In this document: positions 1-7,867 of the stretch, piece after piece | Numbering within the stretch: the stretch's first letter is position 1 | How the letters are laid out: each line of letters starts with the position of its first letter | Translations under genes and position numbers: made by a program | The notes under the pieces: model-generated | What the model saw: the letters and a program-made list of their open reading frames with translations, nothing else | The model's database searches: none | Told to the model about the DNA's origin: nothing | Source of the DNA: Bradyrhizobium diazoefficiens | GTDB taxonomy: Bacteria > Pseudomonadota > Alphaproteobacteria > Rhizobiales > Xanthobacteraceae | DNA: 64,000 bases | Assembly (NCBI RefSeq): GCF_018129965.1 | Contig: NZ_JAFCKW010000013.1 | Coordinates: forward strand, 62,001 to 126,000 | Direction of reading: 5' to 3'

Positions 1-108
1 AAGGAGATCGACCGCGCCGCCTGGCAGAAGCCGCGCGGCATCCGTATGACCGCGACCTCGAGCTATATCCGCGATCGTCTGTTTCCGAGGAAGTCGCGCA
101 GCCGGTGA
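1..108 (+). CDS. C-terminal end of a truncated unidentified protein
   Basis: An open frame enters from the left edge in frame 1 and stops at TGA 106-108, giving 35 residues that end in a basic tail (RLFPRKSRSR). The codons look like those of neighbouring genes (GC-rich third positions). No domain is visible in so short a piece, so the product cannot be named. The rest of the gene lies outside the window. Confidence 0.55.
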   Translation, partial: KEIDRAAWQKPRGIRMTATSSYIRDRLFPRKSRSR

Positions 109-157
109 ACGGGGCGGTCGCTCACCGGCCGCATATTTTCGGATGCCGAACTGCCTC

Positions 158-442
158 TTAGTCGGACCGGCTCGCCGTGCGCCTGCGGCCCTCATGCGAC
201 CGCGATGTTTCGGCCGGCGGCTCCGAAGCAACGCGTCTGGTGGCCTGGGCCTCGCGCATGTCCTTTCGGACCTTGCGCGCATCGCGCATCGCCCGCTTGA
301 TGAAGGGGTGCTGCGAGTCCTCGGCGAAGAACAGAACGACCTCGCAGCCCGGGCACTGCCTGGAATAACCGTCCTGCAATCGTCCGGCGCGATCGCGAAA
401 CATGCCCTTGCAGCGCGTGCACTGAATCTGGACGGAACTCAT
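158..442 (-). CDS. Small zinc-ribbon-like hypothetical protein
   Basis: 94 residues. Two CxxC pairs are visible, CTRC near residues 8-11 and CPGC near residues 30-33, separated by about 20 residues: a probable zinc ribbon. The second half is strongly basic (many Arg/Lys, an RDARKVRKDMREAQ helix), suggesting nucleic-acid contact. The start is the ATG at 440-442; no convincing Shine-Dalgarno precedes it, so the start is less certain than the frame. It stands alone on the minus strand. The function is unknown; the zinc ribbon is read from the sequence and the binding role is inference. Confidence 0.7.
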   Translation of the reverse strand: MSSVQIQCTRCKGMFRDRAGRLQDGYSRQCPGCEVVLFFAEDSQHPFIKRAMRDARKVRKDMREAQATRRVASEPPAETSRSHEGRRRTASRSD

Positions 443-606
443 CGGACAACAATGATCAATGAAAATGCATCGTCAGGTGAGGCCAAATGTCTGAAGAAAC
501 ATTGAATGGTCAGGTGGGCTGACTGGTCCCGCGCGCGAGCGCGCGTCATCTGCCCTTGGCCTGTCAGGCGGCAGGCTTCGCATGTCGGTCTCGATCTGAC
601 CCGCTG

Positions 607-846
607 CTATTGCTTGGCCGCGATCGCTTCGAGGCAATGGTTGAGAAAGTCAGTGCGATCCCGCGGCAGCACCTTCGCGAGATCCGCCTTCAGCGCGCAT
701 TCGCGCTGACGGATCTGTTCGGCCCGCCGCTTCTCGGCGGCCTCCCGGTATTCGGGCGCGACCTTGCTCGGATCGACCAGCGGCTGCGCGCGGGCGGGGG
801 TGGTTGCAAGCAGTGCAATGGCAGCGATGAAAATAATCGGTTTCAA
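607..846 (-). CDS. Small exported hypothetical protein, TTG start
   Basis: A 79-residue product with a signal peptide (hydrophobic IIFIAAIALLATTPARA, cleavage likely after ARA) and a mature part of about 58 residues, helical and rich in charged residues, with two cysteines (REC and NHC). I chose the TTG at 844-846 because GGAGG lies 5 nt before it; the in-frame ATG at 868-870 has no ribosome site and would put charged residues ahead of the signal peptide. Probably periplasmic. No function is recognised. Confidence 0.65.
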   Translation of the reverse strand: MKPIIFIAAIALLATTPARAQPLVDPSKVAPEYREAAEKRRAEQIRQRECALKADLAKVLPRDRTDFLNHCLEAIAAKQ

Positions 847-1063
847 ATGAGCCTCCGTAAAAAGGCTCATGTTAGCGCGCAGCGTTGGATCGCACAAACA
901 ATCAACGCGTGAGGCCGGTCGGATGCTATGCACGTCAACGGTCATTGGCGCGGCCGTGTGAAGCAGCTCACAAGCGCTTCACGCGATCGCTGCTATCAAC
1001 GTGCCATTGCCCGACCAGCCGACATTTCATCAATCGATATGTCCGATCGATATTGCGAAAACG

Positions 1064-1094
1064 CCCCAGCGCTGCACCAGGCGCTGGGGTTTTT
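1064..1094. terminator. Bidirectional intrinsic terminator
   Basis: Perfect 9-bp stem CCCCAGCGC / GCGCTGGGG (1064-1072 and 1081-1089) with an 8-nt loop, followed on the plus strand by five T. Read on the minus strand the tail is GTTTTC, which would end the transcript of the small gene at 1125-1295. On the plus strand no recognised gene lies upstream, see findings. Confidence 0.7.
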
Positions 1095-1124
1095 CACGCC
1101 GGTCGCAGGGAAGCCACATGTGCG

Positions 1125-1295
1125 CTAAGCTGCTTGCTGCTCGAACGAGGTGTAGATTTCGCCACTGGGATCAACGACCTGAACGTCCCAGCAGCCGTCC
1201 TCGAGGAGCTCCTTGGCTTTCTTGAGGGCTGCGGCAAGTGACGGCCGCTTGAGGCTGACCAATCCCGCCGTGTCGAAACCGCTGATTTCAAACAT
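1125..1295 (-). CDS. Short conserved-type hypothetical protein (56 aa)
   Basis: The start is ATG 1293-1295, with AGGAGG 6 nt upstream; the frame stays open further upstream to 1400, but that part has no ribosome site. The product reads as a compact alpha/beta domain: a hydrophobic strand, the helix RPSLAAALKKAKELLEDG, then a strand with DVQVVDPSGE. Cytoplasmic, with no signal peptide. A strong intrinsic terminator lies about 30 bp after the stop. I do not recognise a named family. Confidence 0.72.
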   Translation of the reverse strand: MFEISGFDTAGLVSLKRPSLAAALKKAKELLEDGCWDVQVVDPSGEIYTSFEQQAA

Positions 1296-1572
1296 GCCAT
1301 TCCTCCTGATCTTTGGGAATCCTACACCTTCTGAGAGCGTTGTCTGCAGCTTTGTGCGCCTCGTGGCGCGCTGCCTCGTGAGCCGTTCCGCCGCACCCAC
1401 TCCGTATTCGGCCGGGGTCGCCGAGCACGCCGGGCCGCCGCGTCGCTAACTTGGAATTAAGCGGAAAAGTCCAGAATTCTCGGCAGTTGCAAGTGAGTGC
1501 TGCGTAAAGGAGGCGTCGCGAGGACGTTCCGGCGTTGGCCTCCTTTTGCTCGCTCATTTGAGGTCAATGCCC

Positions 1573-2235
1573 ATGACCACGACCCCCGACGCGCAAGGTC
1601 TCGTCGAACAGTTCGATCCCGCGGCGCTTGCGCTCGCAGCCACGGCGCCCGAGCCCGCAGTTCAGGAACTCCAGGCGACGATCAAACCCTCCAACCGGAA
1701 ATCGATCCTGGTCCTGTCCTTGTGTGCGCTGGCGATCAATGGTTCGGCGGCGATCTACACCTTGCCGTCGGACTTTTCGTCTTTGCAGATCGGCAGTCTG
1801 GCCGAGATGCTTCCGCGACTGGAAACGTCCGCGCCAAAACCGGATCCGGTCCTGGTGGCCTTGAAGGAGATTCAGTCGACCCAGCAGCAACACACCGCCT
1901 CGCTGCTGGAGAACAACCGGGTGCTGCAGCAGAGCGCGGCGCTCACGCAGCAGGATTCCACGGTGCTGCTGTCTCTGCGACAGAGCATCACCGACGAACG
2001 GGTCGACGTGAAGAAAGTCTCGTCGCAGCTGTCGAGTCTCATTGCAAAGGTCGACTCGCTGCAAAATGCCATGGTGTCGGACGTCACGTCCTCGATCAGG
2101 CGAGCGAATGCGCGCTATGGGCTGTCCGCAGCAATACGCAAACGGATGTCGCGCCAGTCGAAATCCGTAGGACCTGTTTCGATTGGAGGCGCGCCGCTGA
2201 GCGTGCCGGCCACGGCTTCAGCACCGGAGAGCTGA
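1573..2235 (+). CDS. Single-pass membrane protein with periplasmic coiled coil, unknown function
   Basis: 220 residues from ATG 1573, which sits 9 nt after GAGG; ATG 1567 is an alternative with poor spacing. Cytoplasmic tail of about 40 residues, one transmembrane helix (SILVLSLCALAINGSAAIY), then a long Gln/Ser/Leu-rich helical stretch (from LKEIQSTQQQHTASLL to VDSLQNAM) with heptad-like spacing, and a basic, low-complexity C-terminus. It looks like a structural or scaffolding inner-membrane protein. No catalytic motif is seen. Confidence 0.72.
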   Translation: MTTTPDAQGLVEQFDPAALALAATAPEPAVQELQATIKPSNRKSILVLSLCALAINGSAAIYTLPSDFSSLQIGSLAEMLPRLETSAPKPDPVLVALKEIQSTQQQHTASLLENNRVLQQSAALTQQDSTVLLSLRQSITDERVDVKKVSSQLSSLIAKVDSLQNAMVSDVTSSIRRANARYGLSAAIRKRMSRQSKSVGPVSIGGAPLSVPATASAPES

Positions 2236-2243
2236 AGCTTGCG

Positions 2244-2486
2244 TCACGTCGAGGCTTGATCGATCTTCTGTCCGAGATGCCCGGTGTCGTGATCGCGGCG
2301 TAATTGGCTCAGCGACGTCTCGTTCAACTGCGCCAGGACGTCGCTGAGTTCCTTCGTGTCCGGATAGCCCGCCGCAAATCCCCTGCCGTAGATCTTGCGC
2401 AGCGTGCCGACCAGCGTGTTGCCGTGCTTCTTGCCGATCGTGCCATCCTTGTCGCGGTGGCGGCCGTCGGGGCCCGGTTCCTTCAT
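2244..2486 (-). CDS. Small hypothetical protein (80 aa) of a rhizobial type
   Basis: Starts at ATG 2484-2486 with GGGAGAG 4 nt upstream. The N-terminus is hydrophilic and glycine/lysine-rich (DKDGTIGKKHGNT), followed by the conserved-looking LVGTLRKIYGRGFAAG and a C-terminal helix. Short proteins with a KHGNTLVGTLRKIYG core are, from memory, common in Bradyrhizobium and relatives and unnamed. The gene converges on the membrane-protein gene ending at 2235. Cytoplasmic; function unknown. Confidence 0.78.
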   Translation of the reverse strand: MKEPGPDGRHRDKDGTIGKKHGNTLVGTLRKIYGRGFAAGYPDTKELSDVLAQLNETSLSQLRRDHDTGHLGQKIDQAST

Positions 2487-2637
2487 GTCGCTCTCCCTGG
2501 GTACGTCTTGCGCGCAGGGGGCAGCGTGCGCCCCTTGGGGCGGATTGGCAACGGTGGGGTGAGGGGGCGAAGCGGACCGGCAATTGAAGGCACGGTCATC
2601 GTAGTCCGCGTCCGCTCAAACGGCGGCCAATCTGCTC

Positions 2638-2811
2638 TCAGTCAGAGGACGTATCGTCTGGTCGAGGGGGCCGGCTGGGCTCGCATTCTTCGGTTCCCTT
2701 CGCGCCGGATGCGAGATTGTCGAGCAGCTTCAAATGGGCCTTCATCCGCTCGGCATCCGATCTGGGATCGATGCCTTTCAAGCCAGCTTTCGGCTTCTTC
2801 GTGTCATCCAT
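2638..2811 (-). CDS. Very small hydrophilic hypothetical protein (57 aa)
   Basis: ATG 2809-2811 to TGA 2638-2640. The translation begins MDDTKKPKAGLKGIDPRSD, continues with an amphipathic helix (AERMKAHLKLLDNLASG) and ends in an acidic/proline tail; composition and periodicity look like a real protein rather than a shadow frame. An in-frame GTG immediately upstream (2812-2814) is an alternative start, and a TGA closes the frame about 45 nt upstream of the ATG. No Shine-Dalgarno is obvious. It occupies most of the gap between its neighbours. Confidence 0.5.
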   Translation of the reverse strand: MDDTKKPKAGLKGIDPRSDAERMKAHLKLLDNLASGAKGTEECEPSRPPRPDDTSSD

Positions 2812-2998
2812 CACGGCGGGCGCCCCGGTGCTCGGCGGCTCGTAATAGGCTTTTCAAGTTCGGACAAGCGAAAATGCGCCAAACTGCCGCATGCAGATTG
2901 GCAATCGCAATTGTTCTCCTTTCGCGCTGTACATTTCCGAGTGTTGATGATTGTGTCCGCGTTGAAGTGCAACCAGAGACACCGGGATCAACCCGCCG

Positions 2999-3658
2999 AT
3001 GAGTTTGATACGGAAGTTGACCAGCAGGCTTTTCCCGCCTCGTGAGGTCATCGAGGGCTACCAAAGCGAGGAGTTGGTCGAGACCATCTATCGTAAGACC
3101 GTCGCATTTCGACCGGAGGGCGATTGGCCGCTGGTCCACAATGTGACGTCGGTGCTTGATTTTGGGGGCGGGGCAGGGATCCACTACAAGATCGCCCAGC
3201 AGCAATCGCCCGGCATTCGCTGGGCCGTCGTCGAAACGCCAGCGATGGTTCAGCGAGCCCGTGAACTGGCCACAGATCAACTAATGTTCTTCGAGGAGAT
3301 CGAGAAGGCCGCGCACTGGCTCGGGAGCATCGACCTGATGCATTCGAACGGCGCCGTTCAGTATGTCGAGGATCCGATTGGCACCGTGAAGGCTCTGTGC
3401 GCCGCCCGGCCGTCCAGGATGGTGTGGTATCGCGTGCCCATCAGCGATGGTCCGGACAAAGCGGAGACCCAGACCTCGCTCCTCAGCAACAACGGCCCGG
3501 GGAAGTTGGCAACGGGCGCTGATAAACTCGTCAAGTACACGCGCCATTGGATCCCGGAGGCATCGTTCGTCTCGGCTCATGACGGGTATCGCATGACCGA
3601 GCAAGGCCCGGATCCGCGCGAGCGGGGAAGCCAGCAGTTCAGCTTCATTCGAGCCTGA
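2999..3658 (+). CDS. SAM-dependent methyltransferase, TIGR04325 type
   Basis: 219 residues. The SAM-binding motif I is clear (VLDFGGGAGIHY, around residues 52-63), followed by the acidic end of the second strand (VVETPAM) and the methyltransferase-like MHSNGAVQYVEDP segment. Layout and length match the TIGR04325 putative methyltransferases, often found near glycan or secondary-metabolite genes; the substrate is unknown. No transmembrane segment or signal peptide. The ribosome site is weak. It stands alone, followed by tRNA-Lys on the opposite strand. Confidence 0.82.
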   Translation: MSLIRKLTSRLFPPREVIEGYQSEELVETIYRKTVAFRPEGDWPLVHNVTSVLDFGGGAGIHYKIAQQQSPGIRWAVVETPAMVQRARELATDQLMFFEEIEKAAHWLGSIDLMHSNGAVQYVEDPIGTVKALCAARPSRMVWYRVPISDGPDKAETQTSLLSNNGPGKLATGADKLVKYTRHWIPEASFVSAHDGYRMTEQGPDPRERGSQQFSFIRA

Positions 3659-3811
3659 GGTCTGCGCCCGGCCATGCCATGCGTGGAGTGCCGATGGCAC
3701 TTGACGCCACTGCGTCCGATGGGCGCAAGCCGGGCAACATCAACACGACACCAACGAGTCTCGTGCGCGTGGAGCGCCTTTGCGCGGAACTGGCTGGGCG
3801 GCGGTGATTTT

Positions 3812-3887
3812 TGGTGAGCGCGCTGGGGCTCGAACCCAGGACCCCGTGATTAAAAGTCACGTGCTCTACCGGCTGAGCTACGCGCTC
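3812..3887 (-). tRNA. tRNA-Lys (anticodon TTT)
   Basis: The minus strand folds into a 76-nt cloverleaf. The acceptor stem is GAGCGCG / CGCGCTC with discriminator A and an encoded CCA. The D arm is GCTC...GAGC, the anticodon stem CGTGA / TCACG holds loop CTTTTAA (anticodon TTT), and the T arm is CTGGG-TTCGAGC-CCCAG. All stems pair perfectly. Confidence 0.97.
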
Positions 3888-3973
3888 CCATGGCCGCTGG
3901 ATGGCTTCAAGAAACGCCATCGTCGTCGGACATTCGAGAAGCATGTCTTGCCGCTGCGCCCGATTTGCGTCGC

Positions 3974-4003
3974 GGGGAAAACCGGGTGTTTCCGGATCAT
4001 GCT
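3974..4003. repeat. Partial copy of a rhizobial palindromic intergenic repeat
   Basis: The segment with GGGGAAAACCGG and TTTCCGGATCATGCT resembles, from memory, the imperfect palindromes with AGCATGATCCGG...CCGGTTTTCC cores that are scattered between genes of Bradyrhizobium and Mesorhizobium. It lies upstream of tRNA-Lys. Degenerate, and recognised by eye only. Confidence 0.35.
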
Positions 4004-4104
4004 TTCGGCCCGCGCTGTGTAGGGGGATGGGGCGCCAAGGTCAATAGCACGGACGGCTGCCGAAACTCGCGGCACGAGCGGCGATTTGCTCGCGTGTTCC
4101 GCGG

Positions 4105-4133
4105 GTTAAGGCCGGGTTTTCAACCCGGCTAAC
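4105..4133 (-). terminator. Hairpin downstream of ndvB
   Basis: GCCGGGTT-TTC-AACCCGGC, extended by GTTA / TAAC after a 2-nt bulge, 34 bp beyond the ndvB stop. It lacks a T tract, so it may stabilise the 3' end rather than terminate intrinsically. Confidence 0.45.
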
Positions 4134-4166
4134 GGGCGGTCATCCACGCCGAACTGAGTCGGACCG

Positions 4167-6836
4167 TCACTTCACACCGCGCCGGACCTCGCTCGGCACC
4201 GGCTGCACGGTGCCGACGGGGGTCGGCAAGGCGACCGGGCGCAGGCCGATCAGCTCGGCGGTGCGAATCGCGCTGTCGCGCCAGAACTTGAACGAGTTGA
4301 TGCGGCTGAGCTCGAGGATGGCGATCGCCACCGCCGCCAGGAACGGCAGGCTCTGCAGCACTAGCACGCCGGCGAAAATGTAGATCTCGGTGATCTGCCG
4401 GAAGCTGTTGGAGGCGACCAGCACGCCAGCGCCGATCAAGAGCAGGGCGCCGATCACCGCCTCCCAGAATGCCTGGAACTCGATCGACATGCGGGACAGG
4501 CCGCCCTTGGATGTGCGGGCGAACGCGATGTGCTCGGTGATCAGGCCCTGCGCCACGGCGCGGGACACCGTCCACTGCACGCTCATCGCGGCGATCATGG
4601 CGCCGAGCATCTGGCCGGGTTTGATCGCGACGCGCGCGCGGTACATCGACAGGAAGTGCGCGAGCGAGACGATGAAGGCGCCGATGATTGGCAGCGTCAA
4701 AATCCTGTCGGGGATGGCGATGTCGGCAAAGGCGACGATCGGCACCCAGATCAGGTTGAGCAGCGCCACGACGACGCCGAGGCTTTCGGCGCCCAGCCAG
4801 TTCAGCCAGCCGAGGCCATATTCGCGCTTCTGGTTGCGCGTCAGGCGGCTCTTTCCGGGCAGGAAGTGGCGCCAGTGCTTCTTGACGATCTGCAGGCCGC
4901 CATAGGCCCAGCGGTGACGCTGCTTCTTGAAAGCTTCGTAGGTGTCGGGCAGCAGCCCCTGGCCGTAGCGGTGCCGCGTGTAGTGGGTGGTCCAGCCGAG
5001 TTCCTGGATCGCAAGGCCGAGATCGGAGTCCTCGCAGATCGTGTCGCTCGACCAGCCGCCGGCCATGTCCATCGCGGCGCGGCGGATCAGGCACATCGTG
5101 CCGTGCACGATGATGGCGCCGACCTCGTTGCGCTGAACCATGCCGATGTCGAAGAAGCCGGCATATTCGCCGTTCATGATGTAGTGCATGATCGACAGAT
5201 CGCCGTCGCGATGCTCCTGCGGCGCCTGCACGAGGCCGACGCTGGGATCGGCGAACGCCGGCACGAGGTCCTTCAGCCAGTCGGGATCGACGACATAGTC
5301 GGCATCGAGGATGCCGATGATCTCGGCGTCCACGGCGGTGCGGTCCATGGCGATGCGCAAGGCGCCCGCCTTGAAGCCCTTCACCTTCTCGGCGTTGATG
5401 AACTTGAAGCGCTCCCCAAGCGCGCGGCAATGGTCCTGGATCGGCTGCCAGAAGGCCGGATCCGGCGTATTGTTGATGATGACGACGCATTCATAGTTCG
5501 GATAGTTCAGCCGCGACAGCGCATCGAGCGTCTGCTTCAGCATCTCGACCGGCTCGAAATAAGCGGGGATGTGGATCGAGACCTTCGGATAATAGTTCTC
5601 GGGCACGCCAGCGATCGGCTTGTCCTTGCTGAGCAGCCGCTGTGGCGGCCGGCCGAAGGCCACGGCGGCGATCTCGTCGATGCGCGCCATCGCAATCAGG
5701 ACGAGGGGAACCAGCAGGATCATGCCGAGGGTCAGCGCGAAGGCCGAGCCGAAGATGAAATAGTGGCCGTTCCAGAACGCGAACACCGTGGCGGCCCAGG
5801 CGCCGACGCCGTTGGCGGTCGCCGACAGCAGGAACGCCTGCCGCGCGGTCGGCTGCTCGATCCGCAGGATCGGCAGCGACAGCAGGATGCCGACCAGCAG
5901 TGCGATGGTCATCAGCTTCCAGTAGTCGGGATTCTCCACCGGGCCGGTCCAGGCGAATTTCGGCTCGCGGCTGGCATTGAGAATGCCCCAATAGGGACCA
6001 ACGCCGCCCTCGAAATACTTCCAGGGCTGATCGATCGCCTCGACGATGTTGTATTCCATGCCGAGGCCTTCGGCGCGGCTGACGAAATTGCGCAGGGTCA
6101 GCGCCTGCTGGAACGGGCCCGGGTCGGCGTTGCGCAGATTGTAGCCCTGGCCCGGCCAGCCGAACTCGGCGATCACGATGCGCTTGCCGGGGAACAGGTT
6201 GCGCAGCAAATTGTAGCGATCGACGGCCTGGTCGACTGCCTGGTCCGAGCGGAAGTTTTCCCAATAGGGCAGCACGTGGGCGGCGATGAAATCGACGTTG
6301 GAGGCAAGGTCGGGATTGTCGCGCCAGATGTTCCAGATCTCGCCGGTGGTCACGGGCACGCGCACCGCGCCCTTGACCTTCTTGATCATCTCGATGAGGT
6401 CTTCGACCTTCTGCTCGCCGCGATAGATCACCTCGTTGCCGACGACGACACCGTTGACGTTGCTGTTCTTGCGGGCGAGTTCGATCGCGGCCTTGATCTC
6501 GCGCTCGTTGCGATCCTTGTCCTTGTCGATCCAGGCGCCGACGGTGACCTTGAGGCCGAACTCGGCTGCGATCGGCGGCACCAGTTCCACGCCGCCGGTG
6601 GACGAATAGAGGCGAATCGCGCGCGTCATGGTCGACAGCGTCTTCAGATCGGCGCGGATTTTCTCCACGGTCGGGATGTTGTCGATATCAGGATGGGCCG
6701 AGCCTTCGAACGGCGCGTAGGAGACGCTGGGCAGCAGGCCCTTGAAGTCCGGCGCGGGTTCCTTGTCGCGCAAGACTCCCCAGATGCCCGCGTGGAGCGC
6801 GGTCACGAGCAACAGAACGGCGGCGACAACGCGCAT
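4167..6836 (-). CDS. ndvB: Cyclic beta-(1,3)-glucan synthase NdvB (GH17-like domain plus processive GT2)
   Basis: 889 residues. An N-terminal signal-anchor is followed by a GH17-like periplasmic domain (about 30-300) with VVGNE (E135) and VIAEFGWP (E224) at the acid and nucleophile positions. Two or three transmembrane helices (about 308-395) precede a cytoplasmic family-2 glycosyltransferase domain (about 415-660) with DAD (511-513), ED (602-603) and QRHRW (639-643), then more membrane helices to about 845. Membrane-bound polymerisation from UDP-glucose combined with a transglycosylase-like domain is the known Bradyrhizobium plan for cyclic beta-glucans of the periplasm, needed for osmoadaptation and effective nodulation. 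The size agrees with the roughly 100-kDa B. japonicum NdvB. The first GT2 acidic motif reads VVIINNT. The ndvD gene lies upstream on the same strand. Confidence 0.88.
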   Translation of the reverse strand: MRVVAAVLLLVTALHAGIWGVLRDKEPAPDFKGLLPSVSYAPFEGSAHPDIDNIPTVEKIRADLKTLSTMTRAIRLYSSTGGVELVPPIAAEFGLKVTVGAWIDKDKDRNEREIKAAIELARKNSNVNGVVVGNEVIYRGEQKVEDLIEMIKKVKGAVRVPVTTGEIWNIWRDNPDLASNVDFIAAHVLPYWENFRSDQAVDQAVDRYNLLRNLFPGKRIVIAEFGWPGQGYNLRNADPGPFQQALTLRNFVSRAEGLGMEYNIVEAIDQPWKYFEGGVGPYWGILNASREPKFAWTGPVENPDYWKLMTIALLVGILLSLPILRIEQPTARQAFLLSATANGVGAWAATVFAFWNGHYFIFGSAFALTLGMILLVPLVLIAMARIDEIAAVAFGRPPQRLLSKDKPIAGVPENYYPKVSIHIPAYFEPVEMLKQTLDALSRLNYPNYECVVIINNTPDPAFWQPIQDHCRALGERFKFINAEKVKGFKAGALRIAMDRTAVDAEIIGILDADYVVDPDWLKDLVPAFADPSVGLVQAPQEHRDGDLSIMHYIMNGEYAGFFDIGMVQRNEVGAIIVHGTMCLIRRAAMDMAGGWSSDTICEDSDLGLAIQELGWTTHYTRHRYGQGLLPDTYEAFKKQRHRWAYGGLQIVKKHWRHFLPGKSRLTRNQKREYGLGWLNWLGAESLGVVVALLNLIWVPIVAFADIAIPDRILTLPIIGAFIVSLAHFLSMYRARVAIKPGQMLGAMIAAMSVQWTVSRAVAQGLITEHIAFARTSKGGLSRMSIEFQAFWEAVIGALLLIGAGVLVASNSFRQITEIYIFAGVLVLQSLPFLAAVAIAILELSRINSFKFWRDSAIRTAELIGLRPVALPTPVGTVQPVPSEVRRGVK

Positions 6837-7050
6837 CGCGGCTAAACCAAAAGGGGCTGAGGTGGCAGGGAAGCGGATCCGTCCCCGAGATCCGACCGAG
6901 TCCGCGGCAAATGGAGCATACCTCTGCCGCGAGGTTTCACAACTGTCATGGCCTCATGACGGTATGAGGGCATGACCTTCAGCAAACGCGCGGCAGTGCC
7001 GACGATCTCTATCGCCGATCATTCATGAACGGCGGCTGAAACGACCGCGG

Positions 7051-7644
7051 CTATTTCGACGGCGCCGGTGTCGGGCTTGGAGCGGGCGAGGGGCTCGCGG
7101 CCGGCTGCGGCTGGGCATTGCCATTGGTTTGCGCGGCCGGCTGGGAGGCCGCGGCGGCCGCCTGCTGCGGCTGGGACGCCGGGTTGATCCAGCAGGCGTG
7201 GACGCGGCTGTCCAGGGTCTCGGCGACCTTGGGATCGATCTGGCCGCCGAAGCGGGTCAGGCAGCGGAAGGCGGCCTGGATGTGGCCGCCGGGGCAGCCG
7301 AAGCGGTCGTAGAGGTCGAGATGGCGGAACGCGGTATCGAGGTCGTCGCGCCACATCAACCGCACCACGCGCCGGCCGAGCCAGACGCATTCGGGGTTAC
7401 CGGCCGGGCCGTTAATGACCTGGGCCGCTTCGGCGAACTCGTCGGTACGGCGCTGGTTCTGGGCGGCGTCCTTGGCGGCGGCATCGGCGGGCTGGGCGGC
7501 GGCCTTGCCCTGGTCGGGAGCGGGGGCGCCGCTCTGGGCGGAGGCGCTTCCCAGGCCGACCATCACGATCAGGGAGGAAACGGCCAAGGCGGCGGCCAAC
7601 GGCCGTAGGACCAAATTTCGAAACTGACGCACCCGTTGCCGCAT
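7051..7644 (-). CDS. ndvD: Periplasmic beta-glucan biosynthesis protein, probable NdvD
   Basis: 197 residues. The start is ATG 7642-7644, with GGGGA 5 nt upstream; an in-frame extension reaches 7680. Signal peptide (VLRPLAAALAVSSLIVMVGLGSASA), then an Ala/Gln/Asp-rich linker. A central domain has three cysteines (NPECVWLGRR, RFGCPGGH, FRCLTRFGG) and repeats of the helix type, with a fourth Cys in VHACW. The C-terminal tail is Pro/Ala/Gln-rich. It lies between ndvB and ndvC, where the third cyclic-glucan gene ndvD is reported in B. japonicum; the symbol rests on position and character, not on a checked alignment. It is 214 bp upstream of ndvB and could be co-transcribed with it. Confidence 0.65.
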   Translation of the reverse strand: MRQRVRQFRNLVLRPLAAALAVSSLIVMVGLGSASAQSGAPAPDQGKAAAQPADAAAKDAAQNQRRTDEFAEAAQVINGPAGNPECVWLGRRVVRLMWRDDLDTAFRHLDLYDRFGCPGGHIQAAFRCLTRFGGQIDPKVAETLDSRVHACWINPASQPQQAAAAASQPAAQTNGNAQPQPAASPSPAPSPTPAPSK

Positions 7645-7867
7645 GAATTCCCCAATATCTCCGCTGACCGCCCCGCGCAAGAAACCGCGGATACGCCCGT
7701 GATGGCGTCCAAATGGGTCTCCAATGGGGCGGAAAAGTCCCGCAAAATCCCATGACCTGTATTTGGAATTTTGTCCAGCAAAGTCACGCTGCTAGGCCTC
7801 GGTCGAACGGCCGCAGCCGAATTCCGCAGGGGAGGAGCGGATCGGTCGCCCGTTACCCCCTTGGCAG

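Noticed and set aside
3645..3944. 99-codon minus-strand frame with VAQPVEHVTFNHGVLGSSPS
   Set aside because: This phrase is the well-known false translation of a tRNA; the frame runs through tRNA-Lys.
4530..6845. 771-codon open frame on the plus strand opposite ndvB
   Set aside because: It mirrors ndvB codons in the antisense frame that GC-rich codon use keeps open; the translation is a low-complexity mix of R, D, H, G, with no fold or ribosome site.
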